NCBI GenBank assembly: GCA_949825045.1
Contig: OX463832.1
Location: forward strand, 22,190,552 to 22,254,551
Length of the DNA stretch: 64,000 nt
Direction of reading: 5' to 3'
Source of the DNA: Argyresthia goedartella
Taxonomy: Eukaryota; Arthropoda; Insecta; Lepidoptera; Argyresthiidae
This document shows, piece after piece, positions 10,370 to 21,700 of this stretch. The translations under genes were made by a program, and so were the position numbers. The notes under the pieces were generated by a model that saw only the letters and a program-made list of their open reading frames with translations, was not told the DNA's origin and ran no database searches. The stretch's first letter is position 1, and the number at the start of each line of letters is the position of its first letter.

Positions 10370-10560
10370 TATCAGGGCAAAATACTGCGGTAGCTTAGGT
10401 GAAGGGTAAAGGGGGTGAGCGAAGCGAAGCCCCCTTTATCCTTCGTGTTAGGTTGAACATGTAATAACAACAAAAAATACTTAAAACATAAACTTAAGTA
10501 CACAAAACATAAAAAGAAGTATGGTGATCATTTATCAAAATACAATTTGGTGGACATTTA
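10370..10560 (-). repeat. LINE 3'-end family 'cttcgctc', copy 1
   Basis: 'gcggtagcttaggtgaaggg' and 'gagcgaagcgaagccccctt' with 'atccttcgtgttaggttgaa' match copies at 16680, 57540 and 59230. The 59-kb copy is preceded on its minus strand by an RT C-terminus, so these are 5'-truncated LINE 3' UTRs, transcribed from the minus strand here. Confidence 0.65.
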
Positions 10561-11246
10561 TCCATTCTGGTAGTCATTTCGAATTTATTGGTAGTAAAAT
10601 AGGTGCGTTTTTGGTAATCGTTTAAACACAAGCCGTAAATATCTACAGTAATACAGACATTTTATAAATTGATTTATTGATTGATTGATTCCCTACCATT
10701 GTATAAGTACCATAATCACCACACAACACTATTCAGTAAGGGACAGAGAGTCTATCTTCTCCTCCATGTTTCGCATATAAATGGAAAGGAAGACTAACAC
10801 ATAGCTCTGTCTCTTTCTTAAAAATGTCGTGAGGTGATCGTGGAAACTGCAGTCGTCGTTATTTAGACAACCCCTGTGTTGTTGTGGCCGAAGCTGTGCT
10901 TTCCAAGCGAGAGGTGCCGGCTTCTTATAAAATTTTAAATAGAACATTTTCAAAATGGCGGGTGTGTTTTTTTTAAACTACTGCAGTACTAACAGTTTGA
11001 CGGATTTTAACAAAAGAGGTGTCGTTGGATGTGTAGACACCGTGAGAGTAACAGGCTATATAGTTTTAGTGAAAAGTCGATAGGTTGGGTTTATTGGTGC
11101 GGCAACTTTCTTGCTCCATGTACGTCACCAGGTGCATTCATAAGTTAGTATGTGTTATTAAATTAAAGTGTCCCTCGCGAGGTCTACAGCTCACAGAGCC
11201 ACTAGAGGTATTCTGGGTCTACAGGTCCAAATGGATTGGCTTCTAC
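10561..11246. other. Intron of gene 1, nothing recognised
   Basis: Short simple repeats (for example 'ttgattgattgatt' near 10680) but no exon or element recognised. Confidence 0.35.
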
Positions 11247-11351
11247 CTCCTCTTTGATATCCACGCTGGGTGGCGCGGGTAGTAAGGTTGAGCAGAACTT
11301 GGTGGCTGGCTTCAACGGCTCCTCATCACTAGAACAGCTGTCCTTGTCATC
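11247..11351 (-). CDS. ZAD zinc-finger gene 1, exon 4 (acidic linker)
   Basis: After an acceptor (ctcacag) at 11352 the exon reads 35 codons: DDKDSCSSDEEPLKPATKFC, then PPSVDIKEE, to a donor gtagaa. It is phase 0 at both ends and so joins exons 3 and 5 in frame. Acidic 'VDIKEE' linkers are usual between ZAD and the finger array. The donor is not strong. An alternative donor 30 bases further on (gtagac, also phase 0) would add about 10 residues. Without splicing the frame stops at TAG soon after. Confidence 0.65.
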
Positions 11352-11369
11352 CTGTGAGTAAATACATAA

Positions 11370-11595
11370 AATCGGTTAAGGGCGAGTCGGAGTCACACGA
11401 AGGCTTCTGTAGCAGCATACAAGAAAAAACAGTGAAACACACGTCTCATTTTGTTGTAGCGGCAACAGAAATACTAATTGTATGAAAATTTCAACTCTTT
11501 CATTAGATACACTCCGCTGACGGACATACGGACACCGGAGGCTTAACAATAGGGTCCCGTTTAACACCCTTCGGGTACCGAACCCTTGCAAGTGT
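11370..11595. repeat. 'ggttccg' dispersed repeat copy
   Basis: 'gggcgagtcggagtcacacg', 'gacggacatacggacaccgg' and 'agggtcccgtttaacaccct' match the copies at 43670-43860 and, less closely, 24528-25165. Confidence 0.6.
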
Positions 11596-11599
11596 TTTA

Positions 11600-12340
11600 C
11601 TGATTTTCAGAATAAACTGAGAAAAAATGAGTCGTTGAATGAGTCAGTGAATGAGTGAATGAAAAAAGTAGTGAATGAGATAATGAGAGAATGAATGAGT
11701 CAGGAAATTATATAAAATTAGAGTACTGACCACAGACCATTCTGACTTATTATTTCTCACCCGCTCTCACATTCCAGAAATAAAAAAATGAATTAGTGCG
11801 TGAATGTGTGGCGTTCATACTCTAATGAACTGCCTCTTTACAATCTGCACTTCCGTTTCCCTTGTTAGCAACAAGCTTTCTCTCATATAGTCCACTAAAA
11901 AAGTGCAGTCCTAACTTTGAAAAAAAAAGTGTGTGCCCTCCATTACATGCAGTTGAATTTAGATGAAGTGTCAAATATTGCAATGATTTTACCCTCACTT
12001 TATGGTGTCTTGCTTTTGCAATTAAGTTTTTTTTTTTTTGGCTTGGGTGAAATAATCATATGAAGGACCGATCAACCCTGTGATTCAGCGGGCGTCCCAC
12101 CTTATCATCAACGTAAGTTAATTTACAATGCAATTGCTTGAAAAGAGAGATTTTAAGCACCGCAATCGTGCGGAACGAGCCACTTTTTCGCACTAGTGTT
12201 TTTGCTTTTCAGTTTTATATTTTTATTTTAACTCAGTCGTCAGCCTGAAGCAAAGAGTTTATTATATTTCAGTAAAGTTTCGCAAATAAGTCAAGTACAG
12301 GTTATCATTCATATAAAAATATTAATTATTTATTACTTCA
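11600..12340. other. Intron of gene 1, AT-rich with simple repeats
   Basis: Contains a degenerate 'gaatgagt' microsatellite near 11625-11700. No coding exon is recognised. Confidence 0.4.
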
Positions 12341-12499
12341 GATTTAGACTGGTCGATAAATTGAGTTTGTCTGAACATAACATACATATAACATTGTGCC
12401 TTTTTGCGATACGAAGTGGTGGCTGTTTGCACATGCGCAGTAGTGGAGTCCCCGCCACCGCTCAAGTCCGATAGCCGCGGCGCCACCGTGTCGTCTTGT

Positions 12500-12830
12500 C
12501 AGTGAGATTCGACACATTATGACATTCAAATTTCGAACGCCGACGCCCGCCTGCGTGCCGCCACTACTTTGTATGTGAAGTTGGTACTACAGAACAAGCT
12601 AAACAAGTGCAGAGCAATGATCAATGCCACCATTCCGGTCGAACATGCGGTTCCTGAACACATCAAAGAGAGCTTCTGATATATGTGTAGATAAACTAGT
12701 GTCTGAACTAACTGTACATAATTAGGCATTAAAACTCTCGAGTGATATTATTATGAACCCACTCTCGAGTATTAATGCCCTCCATTATGTAGCAGTCACA
12801 TAAACTACTATGTTGTATTAACACGGACAG
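12500..12830 (+). mobile_element. TIR-module with captured ORF end, copy 1
   Basis: A frame at 12525-12679 encodes about 50 residues ending LQNKLNKCRAMINATIPVEH then AVPEHIKES-F and a stop. The same peptide end is encoded at 55.0 kb (minus) and, with an internal deletion, at 46.2 kb. It is followed by 'gtgtagataaactagtgt' and a palindromic stretch with 'actctcgagtgatattatta', also shared with those copies. The left end is different here. The peptide is either the last exon of the element's own transposase or a captured host exon; I do not recognise it. Confidence 0.6.
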
Positions 12831-12837
12831 AGTTTAC

Positions 12838-12963
12838 CTTGTCAAAACTATCTATGAGGCACTCGAACACCTCGGCTTTCACCTCGTCCCGCATCACCAC
12901 CTCGTCGTACGTGTCCTTGTTCTGGTACGCCAGCTTGGAAAGAGTCCGCGGCTTGCCTTGCAG
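12838..12963 (-). CDS. ZAD zinc-finger gene 1, exon 3 (linker)
   Basis: Acceptor tttcag precedes 12963 and donor gtaaac follows 12838. The 42 codons, phase 0 at both ends, read LQGKPRTLSKLAYQNKDTYD then VKAEVFECLIDSFDK. I know no domain for this part; it lies between the ZAD and the acidic linker. It is included because both boundaries, the coding composition and the phase agree with neighbouring exons. The acceptor retains a short pyrimidine tract. Confidence 0.7.
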
Positions 12964-13140
12964 CTGAAACGTAAAGGTACTGCTGCAGCGGCCACGTCCG
13001 CCTTCCCCGCCAGGAACTTGGAGGAAGAGTTTCATTCGTCTAAGGTTACGTTCAAAAAACAAGGCAAGCGTGATCTTTCAAATTCACTTGACACAGTCAG
13101 AATTAACCTCAAAGGAGGTTAGCACGCCATATATTATAGC

Positions 13141-13293
13141 CGCCTTATTCATAAACGTGTAATACACCTATTTTAACTATAATGCCGTTATAATTTGTTT
13201 GTCTTTGTCTGTCTCTTTGAAATTTGTGTTTGTGAGAAAAGGACAAATCACATTTTAGCTACAGAGGTTTGATAATTTTTATGAATAAGGCGG
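13141..13293. mobile_element. MITE, copy 1 of an inverted pair
   Basis: It begins 'ccgccttattcataaa' and ends 'tttttatgaataaggcgg', giving inverted ends of about 16 bp on a 153-bp body. A second copy in opposite orientation lies at 13350-13495. Confidence 0.8.
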
Positions 13294-13349
13294 TAAGTAA
13301 ATAGAATTTAACAAAGGCAGATAGACATCCCTCTATAACTATACTATAA

Positions 13350-13495
13350 CCTCCTTATTCATAAAACTTATCAAACCTATGATAGCTAAAATGTGCTTTG
13401 TCCTTTTCTCAAAAACACAAATTTCAAAGTGACAGACAAAGACAAACGAATTATAAAGGCATTATAGTTAACTTACGTTTATGAATAAGGCGGTA
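13350..13495. mobile_element. MITE, copy 2 of an inverted pair
   Basis: 'acctccttattcataaaact' to 'tttatgaataaggcggt', inverted relative to copy 1; internal blocks such as 'cacaaatttcaaagtgacag' are the reverse complement of copy 1 sequence. Confidence 0.8.
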
Positions 13496-13626
13496 AAACT
13501 ATACCAGCGTCATCTGCATTGAGCTTTTAAGATTAGGTGTCATTGACGTTTCACCAATGACAGTTGACAGCTCCTGATAGTCCGTTAAAGTTGTCAAATT
13601 CTATTTACTTATTCTTATAATTCTCA

Positions 13627-13772
13627 CTTGAGGTTAATTTTGCCGGTGTCAAGTGGTTTTGAAGGACCACGTGACGTGTTTTTGGACCTAAGCTCAGATG
13701 AATGAAACTCTTTGCATCCAACTACGCCAGCGCCGCCTAGCGGGAGCAACGGCGGACATGGCTGCCATTTCA
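13627..13772 (+). repeat. Dispersed repeat shared with 7380-7520
   Basis: 'cacgtgacgtgtttttggac', 'cagatgaatgaaactctttg' and 'cgccagcgccgcctagcggg' match the earlier copy in the same orientation. Confidence 0.65.
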
Positions 13773-13942
13773 ACAAATCGGGTTGCGTCAAGAGACACAA
13801 TAATCTACTGACTTGTACTGCGCCACAAAGTTAACTTGGTACTAGACGCGTCAGTAGGACAGTGACTGACGCTATGACGTCATCAGAGCGAGGTGCCAAG
13901 CTATGACGTCAACAGAGCGAGGTGCTTTGTCATGTATAGCTT

Positions 13943-14125
13943 GTGAAATTCGTACGTAGCACTTCCATGGTCTGCGGGCGATGGGACGAAAGATGCGGGG
14001 TCGGGAAAGAAGAGCGCGGGCGGTTCCTACTACGCGACCCGCCGCCCGCGCTCTTCTTTCCCGCCCCCGTATCTTTCGTCCTCCGTCGCCCGCAGACCCT
14101 GGGAGTGCTACGTACGAATTTGAAA
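13943..14125. repeat. Foldback element, about 80-bp arms
   Basis: The left arm 'aaattcgtacgtagcacttc...gcgggcgatgggacgaaaga' is the reverse complement, with few mismatches, of the right arm that ends 'gtgctacgtacgaattt'. The two arms are separated by about 20 bases. It is GC-rich against AT-rich surroundings. ORFs on both strands here mirror each other and are by-products. Confidence 0.85.
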
Positions 14126-14482
14126 AGCCAGTACTAGCTTCTGATGTCATATTTTGAGGTTAGTATTATGTTAAGGGCAATGCTCGTTACTCACGTCCGC
14201 ATGAAATTATTTGGATCTCACAGCCCTGCACGGTCCCCCTGGGCGGTGCACGCGCAAGCAACAAATCAAGACTACTTTATAGGTTCTCAAGAGAGAACCT
14301 TTTAACTAACTGCAGTGAATTCTATAAAAACACGCGACAGTAGCGAAATGTTCAATTCTGTTGTTAGACCGCCATTAATGGGAAATTTTATTGAATCATA
14401 TTATTTAAACAAAATTGTAAAGGTTAAATTGCTTTCAGCAATTAAATAGTATTAAGTACTGTATTAAAAGTATTAAATACTG

Positions 14483-15413
14483 TGACGCTAAGCCTCGGCG
14501 TACATGGACCACAAATCGTCGCCACAAAAACGGCGACCACTGACCCCAAGCGGCTGAAGCGCGTCAGTACTTGTGGTCAGTGGGTCTTTATCAACCGACT
14601 TTAAAAAAGGGGAGGTTCTAAATTTGACTGTTTTTGTTTATTTGTTACGCGATCATTCCGTCAATTATGAATCGATTTTGATGATTCTTTTTTTTATTGG
14701 TAGGTCATACTTCAGAGGTCCCATATGAATTTTATCAAAATTGATTTTAAAAAAAAAACAACAAGTTGTCAACAATCAACAATCCCAATATGCTTATGGT
14801 CAAACAGGTGATGAAGATGCGTTGCGACAAGTATAAACAACGCCTTCTAAGGCACCCAAACCAACTTGCAGGCCAGCTTACAATACCAAAAACCATACGC
14901 AGATAAAAAAAGCTGCGTGATATATTTGACCAGGATAGTCAGCAAATAAACTGACTCCACATAAGAAAGGCAGACTCCACTGGGAGTAGCGTCTTACCCG
15001 ATATAAACTACATCGCATCTGTTTATAGTCGAAAGACTGATTGCAAGATACAAATACTTAAAAAAAAAAGTGGTTCCGTGCAGAAAAAATTTGAATAGGA
15101 CTTTTCATGTACATAGACTCCATTCGCATACCGACCGGGGGGGAAGATATATGGCTTGAACTAGAAGTCGGTTTTTTAGGTTTTGAACTAGGTGAATTAT
15201 TACCCCGTTGCTTACAGTGTCACAAAAGACTTCGCCCGGGTTGACTGAAGCGAAGGGAGAGAGTGATATGCGATCCAACGCGTGGCGTCAGCTGTGTGAA
15301 CTTGGCACCCGACATCAAAAAATATATTTTTTGTTGCGTTTTTAGAAAGATATAGATATATAGTGGCGCGTTTGTGGCGACATAAAGTGGTCCATGAGCG
15401 CCGAGGCTAAGGA
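14483..15413. mobile_element. TIR element carrying a second element
   Basis: 'cgctaagcctcggcgtacat...caccaaaaacg' at the left is inverted at 15361-15413 ('tttgtggcgacataaagtgg', 'gagcgccgaggctaagg'). Inside, 14590-15180 starts 'aaccgactttaaaaaagggg' and ends 'gaagtcggtttttt', the ends of another element. The inner element would be the later insertion. The outer right end lies only 68 bases from exon 2 of gene 1. Confidence 0.65.
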
Positions 15414-15480
15414 GTTTTTTTTTTTTGGTATTTGGTGTTTGTAATAATGCGTTTCCAACATGAAGGTCGGATTCCGTTAC

Positions 15481-15588
15481 CTCTATCCGCTGCAGGGTGT
15501 CCTGTGCAATCAGGACCTGATTTCTGAACCGGAAGAACCGGAACATGATCGCTTCACACTCCCAACAAATAGGACCGGTGACGCTTAT
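15481..15588 (-). CDS. ZAD zinc-finger gene 1, exon 2 (second ZAD cysteine pair)
   Basis: The exon lies between acceptor ttctcag (15589-15595) and donor gtaacg. The 36 codons, phase 0 at both ends, contain ICWECEAIMFRFFRFRNQV. This is the C-x2-C plus amphipathic helix that forms the second half of a ZAD (zinc-finger-associated) domain, which dimerises many insect C2H2 factors. With exon 1 the spacing between the two cysteine pairs is shorter than usual, so a small middle exon may be missing. Confidence 0.82.
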
Positions 15589-15774
15589 CTGAGAACAGAG
15601 ATAAACCTATTTTAATATAATTTAAAAAAGAAGTAAAATTACAATAAAACTACTTCAACTAACCCTGTGTTTAGCAACTCTAAAAGCAATAATTTCCCAA
15701 CACATTCAATACCCAGAATTGAGAAGTTTCGGTGGCAATCTGTAGTCTTCATCATCAGATCCACTTCACCAAGT

Positions 15775-16243
15775 GATGACCCTAATGGCCGAGTCGGCAG
15801 TGACCCTGCCTACGAAGCCAAGGGGGTCTCGGGTTCGAGTCCCGTTGGGGGCAAATATTTGTTTGACGAGAACGGATGTTTGTACCCTAGTCATGGTTGT
15901 GTATCTAACTAAGTATAATATGTATCTATATAAGTATGTGTATCGTTGTCTAGTACCCAAGTCAATGTCAATTGTCAATTGTAAGACGGGCTGGTTTCCG
16001 CAACTCGACGACGAAAGCGCCTATTTTGCGTGTGGGTGGGAATGCGACATCATTCGAGCCTACCCAACTCCTCCAGGAACGCCAGTAGGCCCTTTACGTT
16101 ACCGACTATCCCTGGAAGGTCCCTCGATTGACCGCGGTGTTTAGCCCTGTAGTCCGCTATCTAGTACCCAAGATACAGGGAATCCTAGTTCGGGGCTAGA
16201 TCAATGTGTGTCAATAGTGTCCAAGGTATTATTATCATTATTA
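15775..16243 (+). mobile_element. tRNA-derived SINE, family 1, copy 3, interrupted
   Basis: Head and body as in copy 1 up to 'gtctagtacccaag' at 15961. The rest of the tail resumes at 16161. Between them 199 bases are inserted (see separate entry). Confidence 0.85.
15962..16160. mobile_element. 199-bp insertion with 12-bp target duplication
   Basis: 'ctagtacccaag' occurs at 15950-15961 and again at 16161-16172, flanking a 199-base segment absent from the other SINE copies. The segment begins 'tcaatgtcaattgtcaattg' and includes 'ctggtttccgcaactcgacg'. A duplication of this length suggests LINE-mediated insertion. There is no poly(A). The repeated 'tcaattg' at its left could be a 3' tail of a copy in minus orientation. 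Confidence 0.65.
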
Positions 16244-16669
16244 AGGGATGCTTCCCGAGAACAGCAACTTCCAATGTGGTGTTCCTATTATCCAATCCGG
16301 TGGCCGTCGGTGGTATTCATCATCATCATCCACTTAGCAAAATTATACATCCTAAGAGAAAATGCATGAGTTACTATGAAAAATGCAAAATCGCTCTATG
16401 TCTGCCTATAATATTTGAAGAGTCTCTCGATTTCTCCAAGACCCCATCATCAGATCCTGACCTGATGAAAATAGGACCAATCGGAAGGTAAACCCGGAAG
16501 GAAAAAGCAATTTTCCAAACCGATCCGTCAGTCTTGGAGAAATCGATGAGCAGACATTGAAATACATACAAAAAACCATAGATCTGACGAATTTTAAACA
16601 TCGTCCTTTTGTGAAGTCATTAAATAAATGGAAATATTAAACTTACATAAAAAATACTGATTTTCACAG

Positions 16670-16870
16670 CAAATATCCCTAATATTTGCTGCGGTAGCTT
16701 GGGTAAAGGGGGTACTACTTAAATACTTAGAACATAAACTTAAGGTAAATACTTAAAACATAAAATTAAGTACGCATTAAATATTTAAAACATAAAAGTG
16801 TTTTGCTGATCATTTTTTTGCTGCGCAAATCAGTATTTTTGATGTGCAATTAAATACCAGCCTTTAATAA
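16670..16870 (-). repeat. LINE 3'-end family 'cttcgctc', copy 2
   Basis: 'tgcggtagcttgggtaaagg', 'aatacttaaaacataa' and 'tttttgatgtgcaattaaat' are in the order seen at 59220-59420. Part of the 'gcgaagcgaagcc' block is lost. Confidence 0.6.
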
Positions 16871-17315
16871 ATATCCTACTTTTTGAAGTCTGTTAAAACA
16901 GTACCACCATTCCGTATCTCTGACAGCTATCCTGATTCTTTACACATTGATGTTTTAAAGGGTGTTGGACAACTTCAAAGTGACATAATAACCAATCAGT
17001 AGTCTTATTATGCATTTCTAATATAAATCGCAATGCCATTAAAGTTCATAAATTGACAAATCATATGCCAGGAAAATACACCTCGTGCGAAATAGTCGTG
17101 GATTCGCTAGAAAGTGTTGATGGTGAGCACATTGAGAATTGAAAATTTAGTTTCTTTTGCCGATTTCCGCTCGAAATTAGTACTTTTTAGTATCTGTATA
17201 TCTTGTGATTGTCCTGTGTTATTGTTTGTCTTGTTGTTTTTGTGCTTTCTACTTGGTAAGTGGTACACAGTGTTTGTTTTTTCTTGCGTGTTTGGGGATG
17301 TAACATTCCTTAATC

Positions 17316-18329
17316 ATGGATGAAATTGAGCCTGAACCCCCTGACAAAAATGAAGCTTCCCAGGAGTTATTCGATGGGTCCTCCAACGCCTCATCTCCCC
17401 CTGCTCCGCCCTTCTCGCCCGTGAGCGATAATAATTATTACAAATCTTCATCTGACTCAGAGGACATTGCTTGTGATGGGCAGGCTAAGAAACTTAAGCG
17501 TCCCCGTGTTGAAGACCCGAGTGCAATCGAAAAATCAACACCAGTAAATAAGATTCATAAAAGCACTGGCAGAATGAGGTACTCGACCTCCGATAAAGCT
17601 CCCTTCCTGGTTCATGTATCCCGATCCGATACTGATGAACGTTCTGGATCTACCATGCACCCGGTCAGGTTCGGAAAGTTTCTCATGAACAGTAACACTA
17701 TTGGTATCAAACCTGATGGGATCAAGCGGGTTGGGAGAAATAGAGTCTCTGTGGAGTTCTCTAATCCAGAGCAAGCTAACTGCTTCCTGATCTGTACCAA
17801 ACTATTTGACAAAGGATATATTGCCAGCATTCCCACCTATAATATCACCCGCATGGGTGTAATAAGTGATGTCCCGCAGGACTGGACTCATGAAGAGGTC
17901 CTACTAAACATTCAAGTCCCCGATGGAATAGGAAAAATACTGAAGGTCCGAAGAATTAACCGGAAGGTTACTTCTCAGGATATATCGGAATGGAAACCTA
18001 CCCAATCGGTCATAGCCACCTTTGATGGGCAAGTGCTCCCTACTAGAGTTTTTGCTTGTTATACATCCTTACCTGTGAAACTGTATCAATACCCCACAGT
18101 TCAATGCTTCAACTGCTGCCGATATGGGCACACGAAACCAAAGTGCAGGTCCAAGCCTAGGTGCTCGAAATGCGGTGAAAACCATACTACTGATTCATGC
18201 AACAAGAACCCATCTTGTCTCTTTTGCTGTGGCAATCACTTGGCCACAAGTAAAGATTGTCCGGAGCAATTAAGACAAAAGAACATTAAAACTATTATGG
18301 CAGAGAAGAATATATCTTATGAAGAATAA
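17316..18329 (+). CDS. LINE ORF1, Gag-like nucleic-acid-binding protein
   Basis: The 337-residue frame is intact, starting MDEIEPEPPDKNEASQEL. The first 100 residues are acidic and Ser/Pro-rich. The middle (about 110-240) has a folded RNA-binding-like pattern. Residues about 265-320 hold CCHC knuckles: CFNCCRYGHTKPKC, CSKCGENHTTDSC and CLFCCGNHLATSKDC. Such proteins coat the element RNA. ORF1 keeps its frame although ORF2 is decayed. About 370 bases without an intact frame separate it from ORF2. Confidence 0.85.
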   Translation: MDEIEPEPPDKNEASQELFDGSSNASSPPAPPFSPVSDNNYYKSSSDSEDIACDGQAKKLKRPRVEDPSAIEKSTPVNKIHKSTGRMRYSTSDKAPFLVHVSRSDTDERSGSTMHPVRFGKFLMNSNTIGIKPDGIKRVGRNRVSVEFSNPEQANCFLICTKLFDKGYIASIPTYNITRMGVISDVPQDWTHEEVLLNIQVPDGIGKILKVRRINRKVTSQDISEWKPTQSVIATFDGQVLPTRVFACYTSLPVKLYQYPTVQCFNCCRYGHTKPKCRSKPRCSKCGENHTTDSCNKNPSCLFCCGNHLATSKDCPEQLRQKNIKTIMAEKNISYEE

Positions 18330-18702
18330 TCTAAATGCTTCCCTTCTCCATACAGGTCCTATGCGGAGGTATCAGCCTCCCAAACTTACCAAACCCAGTC
18401 TTCTCCACCTTTCTCTGCTCCTTCTTCTTCTGGCTCCAGAAAAACTATCTTCAAATCCCCAAAACCTAATAAATTCACCCCGTCCGGGTATGACAAGATA
18501 TCTCATCAGAACATTATTAACTCTTTCACAATCCCCGAACCACAGAATGGTTGTGCTTTACAAAGCCAATCTCAAACTCAGTCCTCTCCAGCAGATAATG
18601 TTATATCATTACTGCTGTCACTCCTCACCTCAATGATTTCCAGTAACAATTCTATACCTGACCACGTAGCTTCACAACTCCTCTCATTTGTAAACCGTTT
18701 CA

Positions 18703-21700
18703 ATGGCTCCACTGGCCATTCTTCAATGGAACGCGAGAAGCGTTGAATTAAAAATAAATGACATTTTTTTTTTAATAAATAAACATTCCCCTCTTGTCTT
18801 TGCCATCACGGAGACCTGGCTTAAGCCAGGAAGACGCTTTAACCTGCGCGGCTATTGCTCTTTCCGAGATGATCGGCAGGATGGCAGTGGGGGCGGTTCA
18901 GCCCTATTTGTAAATAATTGTGTTTGTCCTATTTCAATTCCTTTCCCCCCCATAACAATGAAATTAGTGTAGTAGGCGTTGTTGTTCAAGGTATTTCTAT
19001 TCTTTCCATATATACCCCTCATCCTAATCTAACCTTTCTTCCAGATTTAAGACGTATATTTTCGGTTTTAACCCCCCCTTATCTAATATTAGGTGACTTT
19101 GATGGCCATCACTCGGCTTGGGGTTCCCCTCGCAACGACAGTTTTGGTAGGGCCTTAGTAGATCTCTTTGATGATTTAAACCTATGTTTGCTGAATGATG
19201 GTTCAGCTACACGATTAACTCCCCCAAATCAAAACAAAAGCTGTGTTGACTTGTCACTATGTTCCCCAGACCTAGCTTCCCTGATCTTCTGGCATAGGTT
19301 GAACCTTACACATGGTAGTGACCACTTCCCATTAAAAATGACCATTCCTTCGTCATCCATCCCCCACAGGGACTTCAACCCCTTATTAAAGTACCGTGTG
19401 TCTCAAGCCAACTGGGATGGTTATTCTGATAAACTTAGCCTACTCACCAGCTCTCTTCCTGATGTTCATGAGGGCAATGCTGTTGATTGCTACTCTCAAT
19501 TCACTAACGCTATATCATCTGCTGCTGATGAATCGATCCCGCTTAAGAACTCGGCTTCTGAAAAAGTATCTTCTCCACCATGGTGGGATAGAGAGTGTAC
19601 AGAAATAATCAAAGCTCGCAATAATGCTGAAGTAATCTACATATCTGCTATGACCGTTGATAACCTAGTTAGTTATCGTAAAATAGTGGCTAGATCCAGA
19701 CGTCTCTTTAGAAAGAAAAAATACCAGGGGTGGAAACGATTTTGTTCCACTCTTTCTCCATCAACTCCAGCTAGTTTGGTTTGGCATTATATCAACAGGT
19801 ACAGAACGGGTTGTGTTCATCATAACTCTCCCCGCATCCCTATCATATTGCTATAAATTTCCTTAATAAATTGGCTCCTGACTATGTCCCTCTCCTAGAG
19901 GAATCTTGCAATTCCCATACATTACCTACTATCAATGACCCTTTGGATGCTTCATTTTCCATTGCAGAACTTCAATCAGTATTATCCCATGTCCGCGACT
20001 CAGCCCCTGGGATGGATGGATTCCCATATTCATTTCTAACAAATGCAGGCCTGCCAGCTTTAGAGCATCTGTTAAAACTTGTGAACATTTTTTATAATAC
20101 AGGTTATGTTCCAGACTCTTGGAAGGAACAAATCGTTATCCCCCTTCTGAAACCCGGTAAGTCCCCGGATGAAGCTAATCATTATAGACCTATAGCCTAT
20201 ATCCTTGCTCAATCTCAATTTGGTTTTCGCAAAGGCTACAGTACATCTGATAGTCTTAGCATATTCATCACTGATGTTCGGCTAGCTTTCTCCAAAAAAC
20301 AATCTGTCCTAGCTGTGTTCTTGGACATATCTGCTGCTTATGACAATGTACTTCTTTCAGTGCTCAGGTACAAGTTACAACAGCTGAACATCCCTGTAAG
20401 AATGAGAAACTGCATTTGCAGTCTGCTTATGTCCAGATCAATCTCACTTCGTATCCCTGGCGAGAGCTTTGAACCCCGTACGGTGTGGAGAGGCCTCCCC
20501 CAGGGATCTGTTCTCAGTCCTCTACTATATAATATTTATACTGCTTCTCTTCATACTTCCCTAAATAACGATTGTCAAAATTTACAATATGCTGACGATC
20601 TGTGTCTGTACATTCCTAGCTCAAGTGTTGAAGATGCTGGGGAGTCAATGCAAGTCTCTCTCAACTCATTGAATGCTTGGCTGCTATCCAATGGTCTCAA
20701 TCTATCAGCTTCTAAGAGCACTGTGGTAGTGTTTTCTAGGAAGAGGGACATTACTGACATAGATTTAAAAATAAACAATTCCTCTACCCTGTTCGTAATT
20801 CTGTAAAATTCTTAGGCGTATTCCTAGACTCAAAATTATCTGGTTCCGTTCATCTAAATTATATTGTTAATAAATGCGAAAAGACAATAAATATTCTTCG
20901 AGTTCTCTCTGGGGTATGGTGGGGTGCCCACCCATTTACTCTGAAATTGATGTATAATGCCCTCATTAGGAGTGTACTTGACTATGGATCCTATCTTTTA
21001 GAACCTTGTAGTAAACTGGCTCTTTGCAAATTGGATGGTATCCAATCTAAGGCACTTAGAATTATAACTGGATGCATGAAATCATCTCCTATAAATGCCT
21101 TACAGGTGGAGTGCGGAGATCCTTCTTTGATTCTAAGGAGACAATATCTCTCTGACCGGTTTATATATAGGGCTTATTTATTCTCAAATCATCCTCTTTT
21201 TTTAAATTAGAATCCCTTAATAATATTTGCAATATTCGTAATGAATATTGGAAATGTAAGAGTCCTCCTCTTATTCTCAATAGTTTCCGAAAGCTTAAAA
21301 ACATCGAGGACTCCTGCCCAATCATCCGAAAAGATAAATTACCATTATATTGTTTCCCCCTGCCAACTGTCCTCTTCACTCCGAAAATTATTTTGGATCT
21401 TAATATTGTAAAAGGTTCTCCTTTAGCAAACTCGTCCTTCAACTCGGTTTTAAGATCAAGATGGGAAGACTGGCAATATTTTTATACTGACGCCTCCAGG
21501 CTGGAAGAGACTGTTCCGACTGGTTTCGCAGTATACTTTAAAAATTCTAAAATAGAAATTAAACTTCAGAGCCCGCCTCAAAGCTCAGTGTACACAGGAG
21601 AATGCCTTGCGATCTTGGAAGCTTGCTCGTTTATTGAATCCCATAATATAAGACAATCTTTAATAATTTCGGACTCCAAAAGTTGCTTACAAGCCCTCCA

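Noticed and set aside
11218..11246. Reading exon 4 of gene 1 through to the TAG as a terminal exon
   Set aside because: The zinc-finger exons lie downstream in the same phase, so splicing at the gtagaa (or gtagac) donor fits better; the stop is probably intronic.
13872..14150. ORFs on both strands of a GC-rich block
   Set aside because: They are mirror images caused by the foldback arms.
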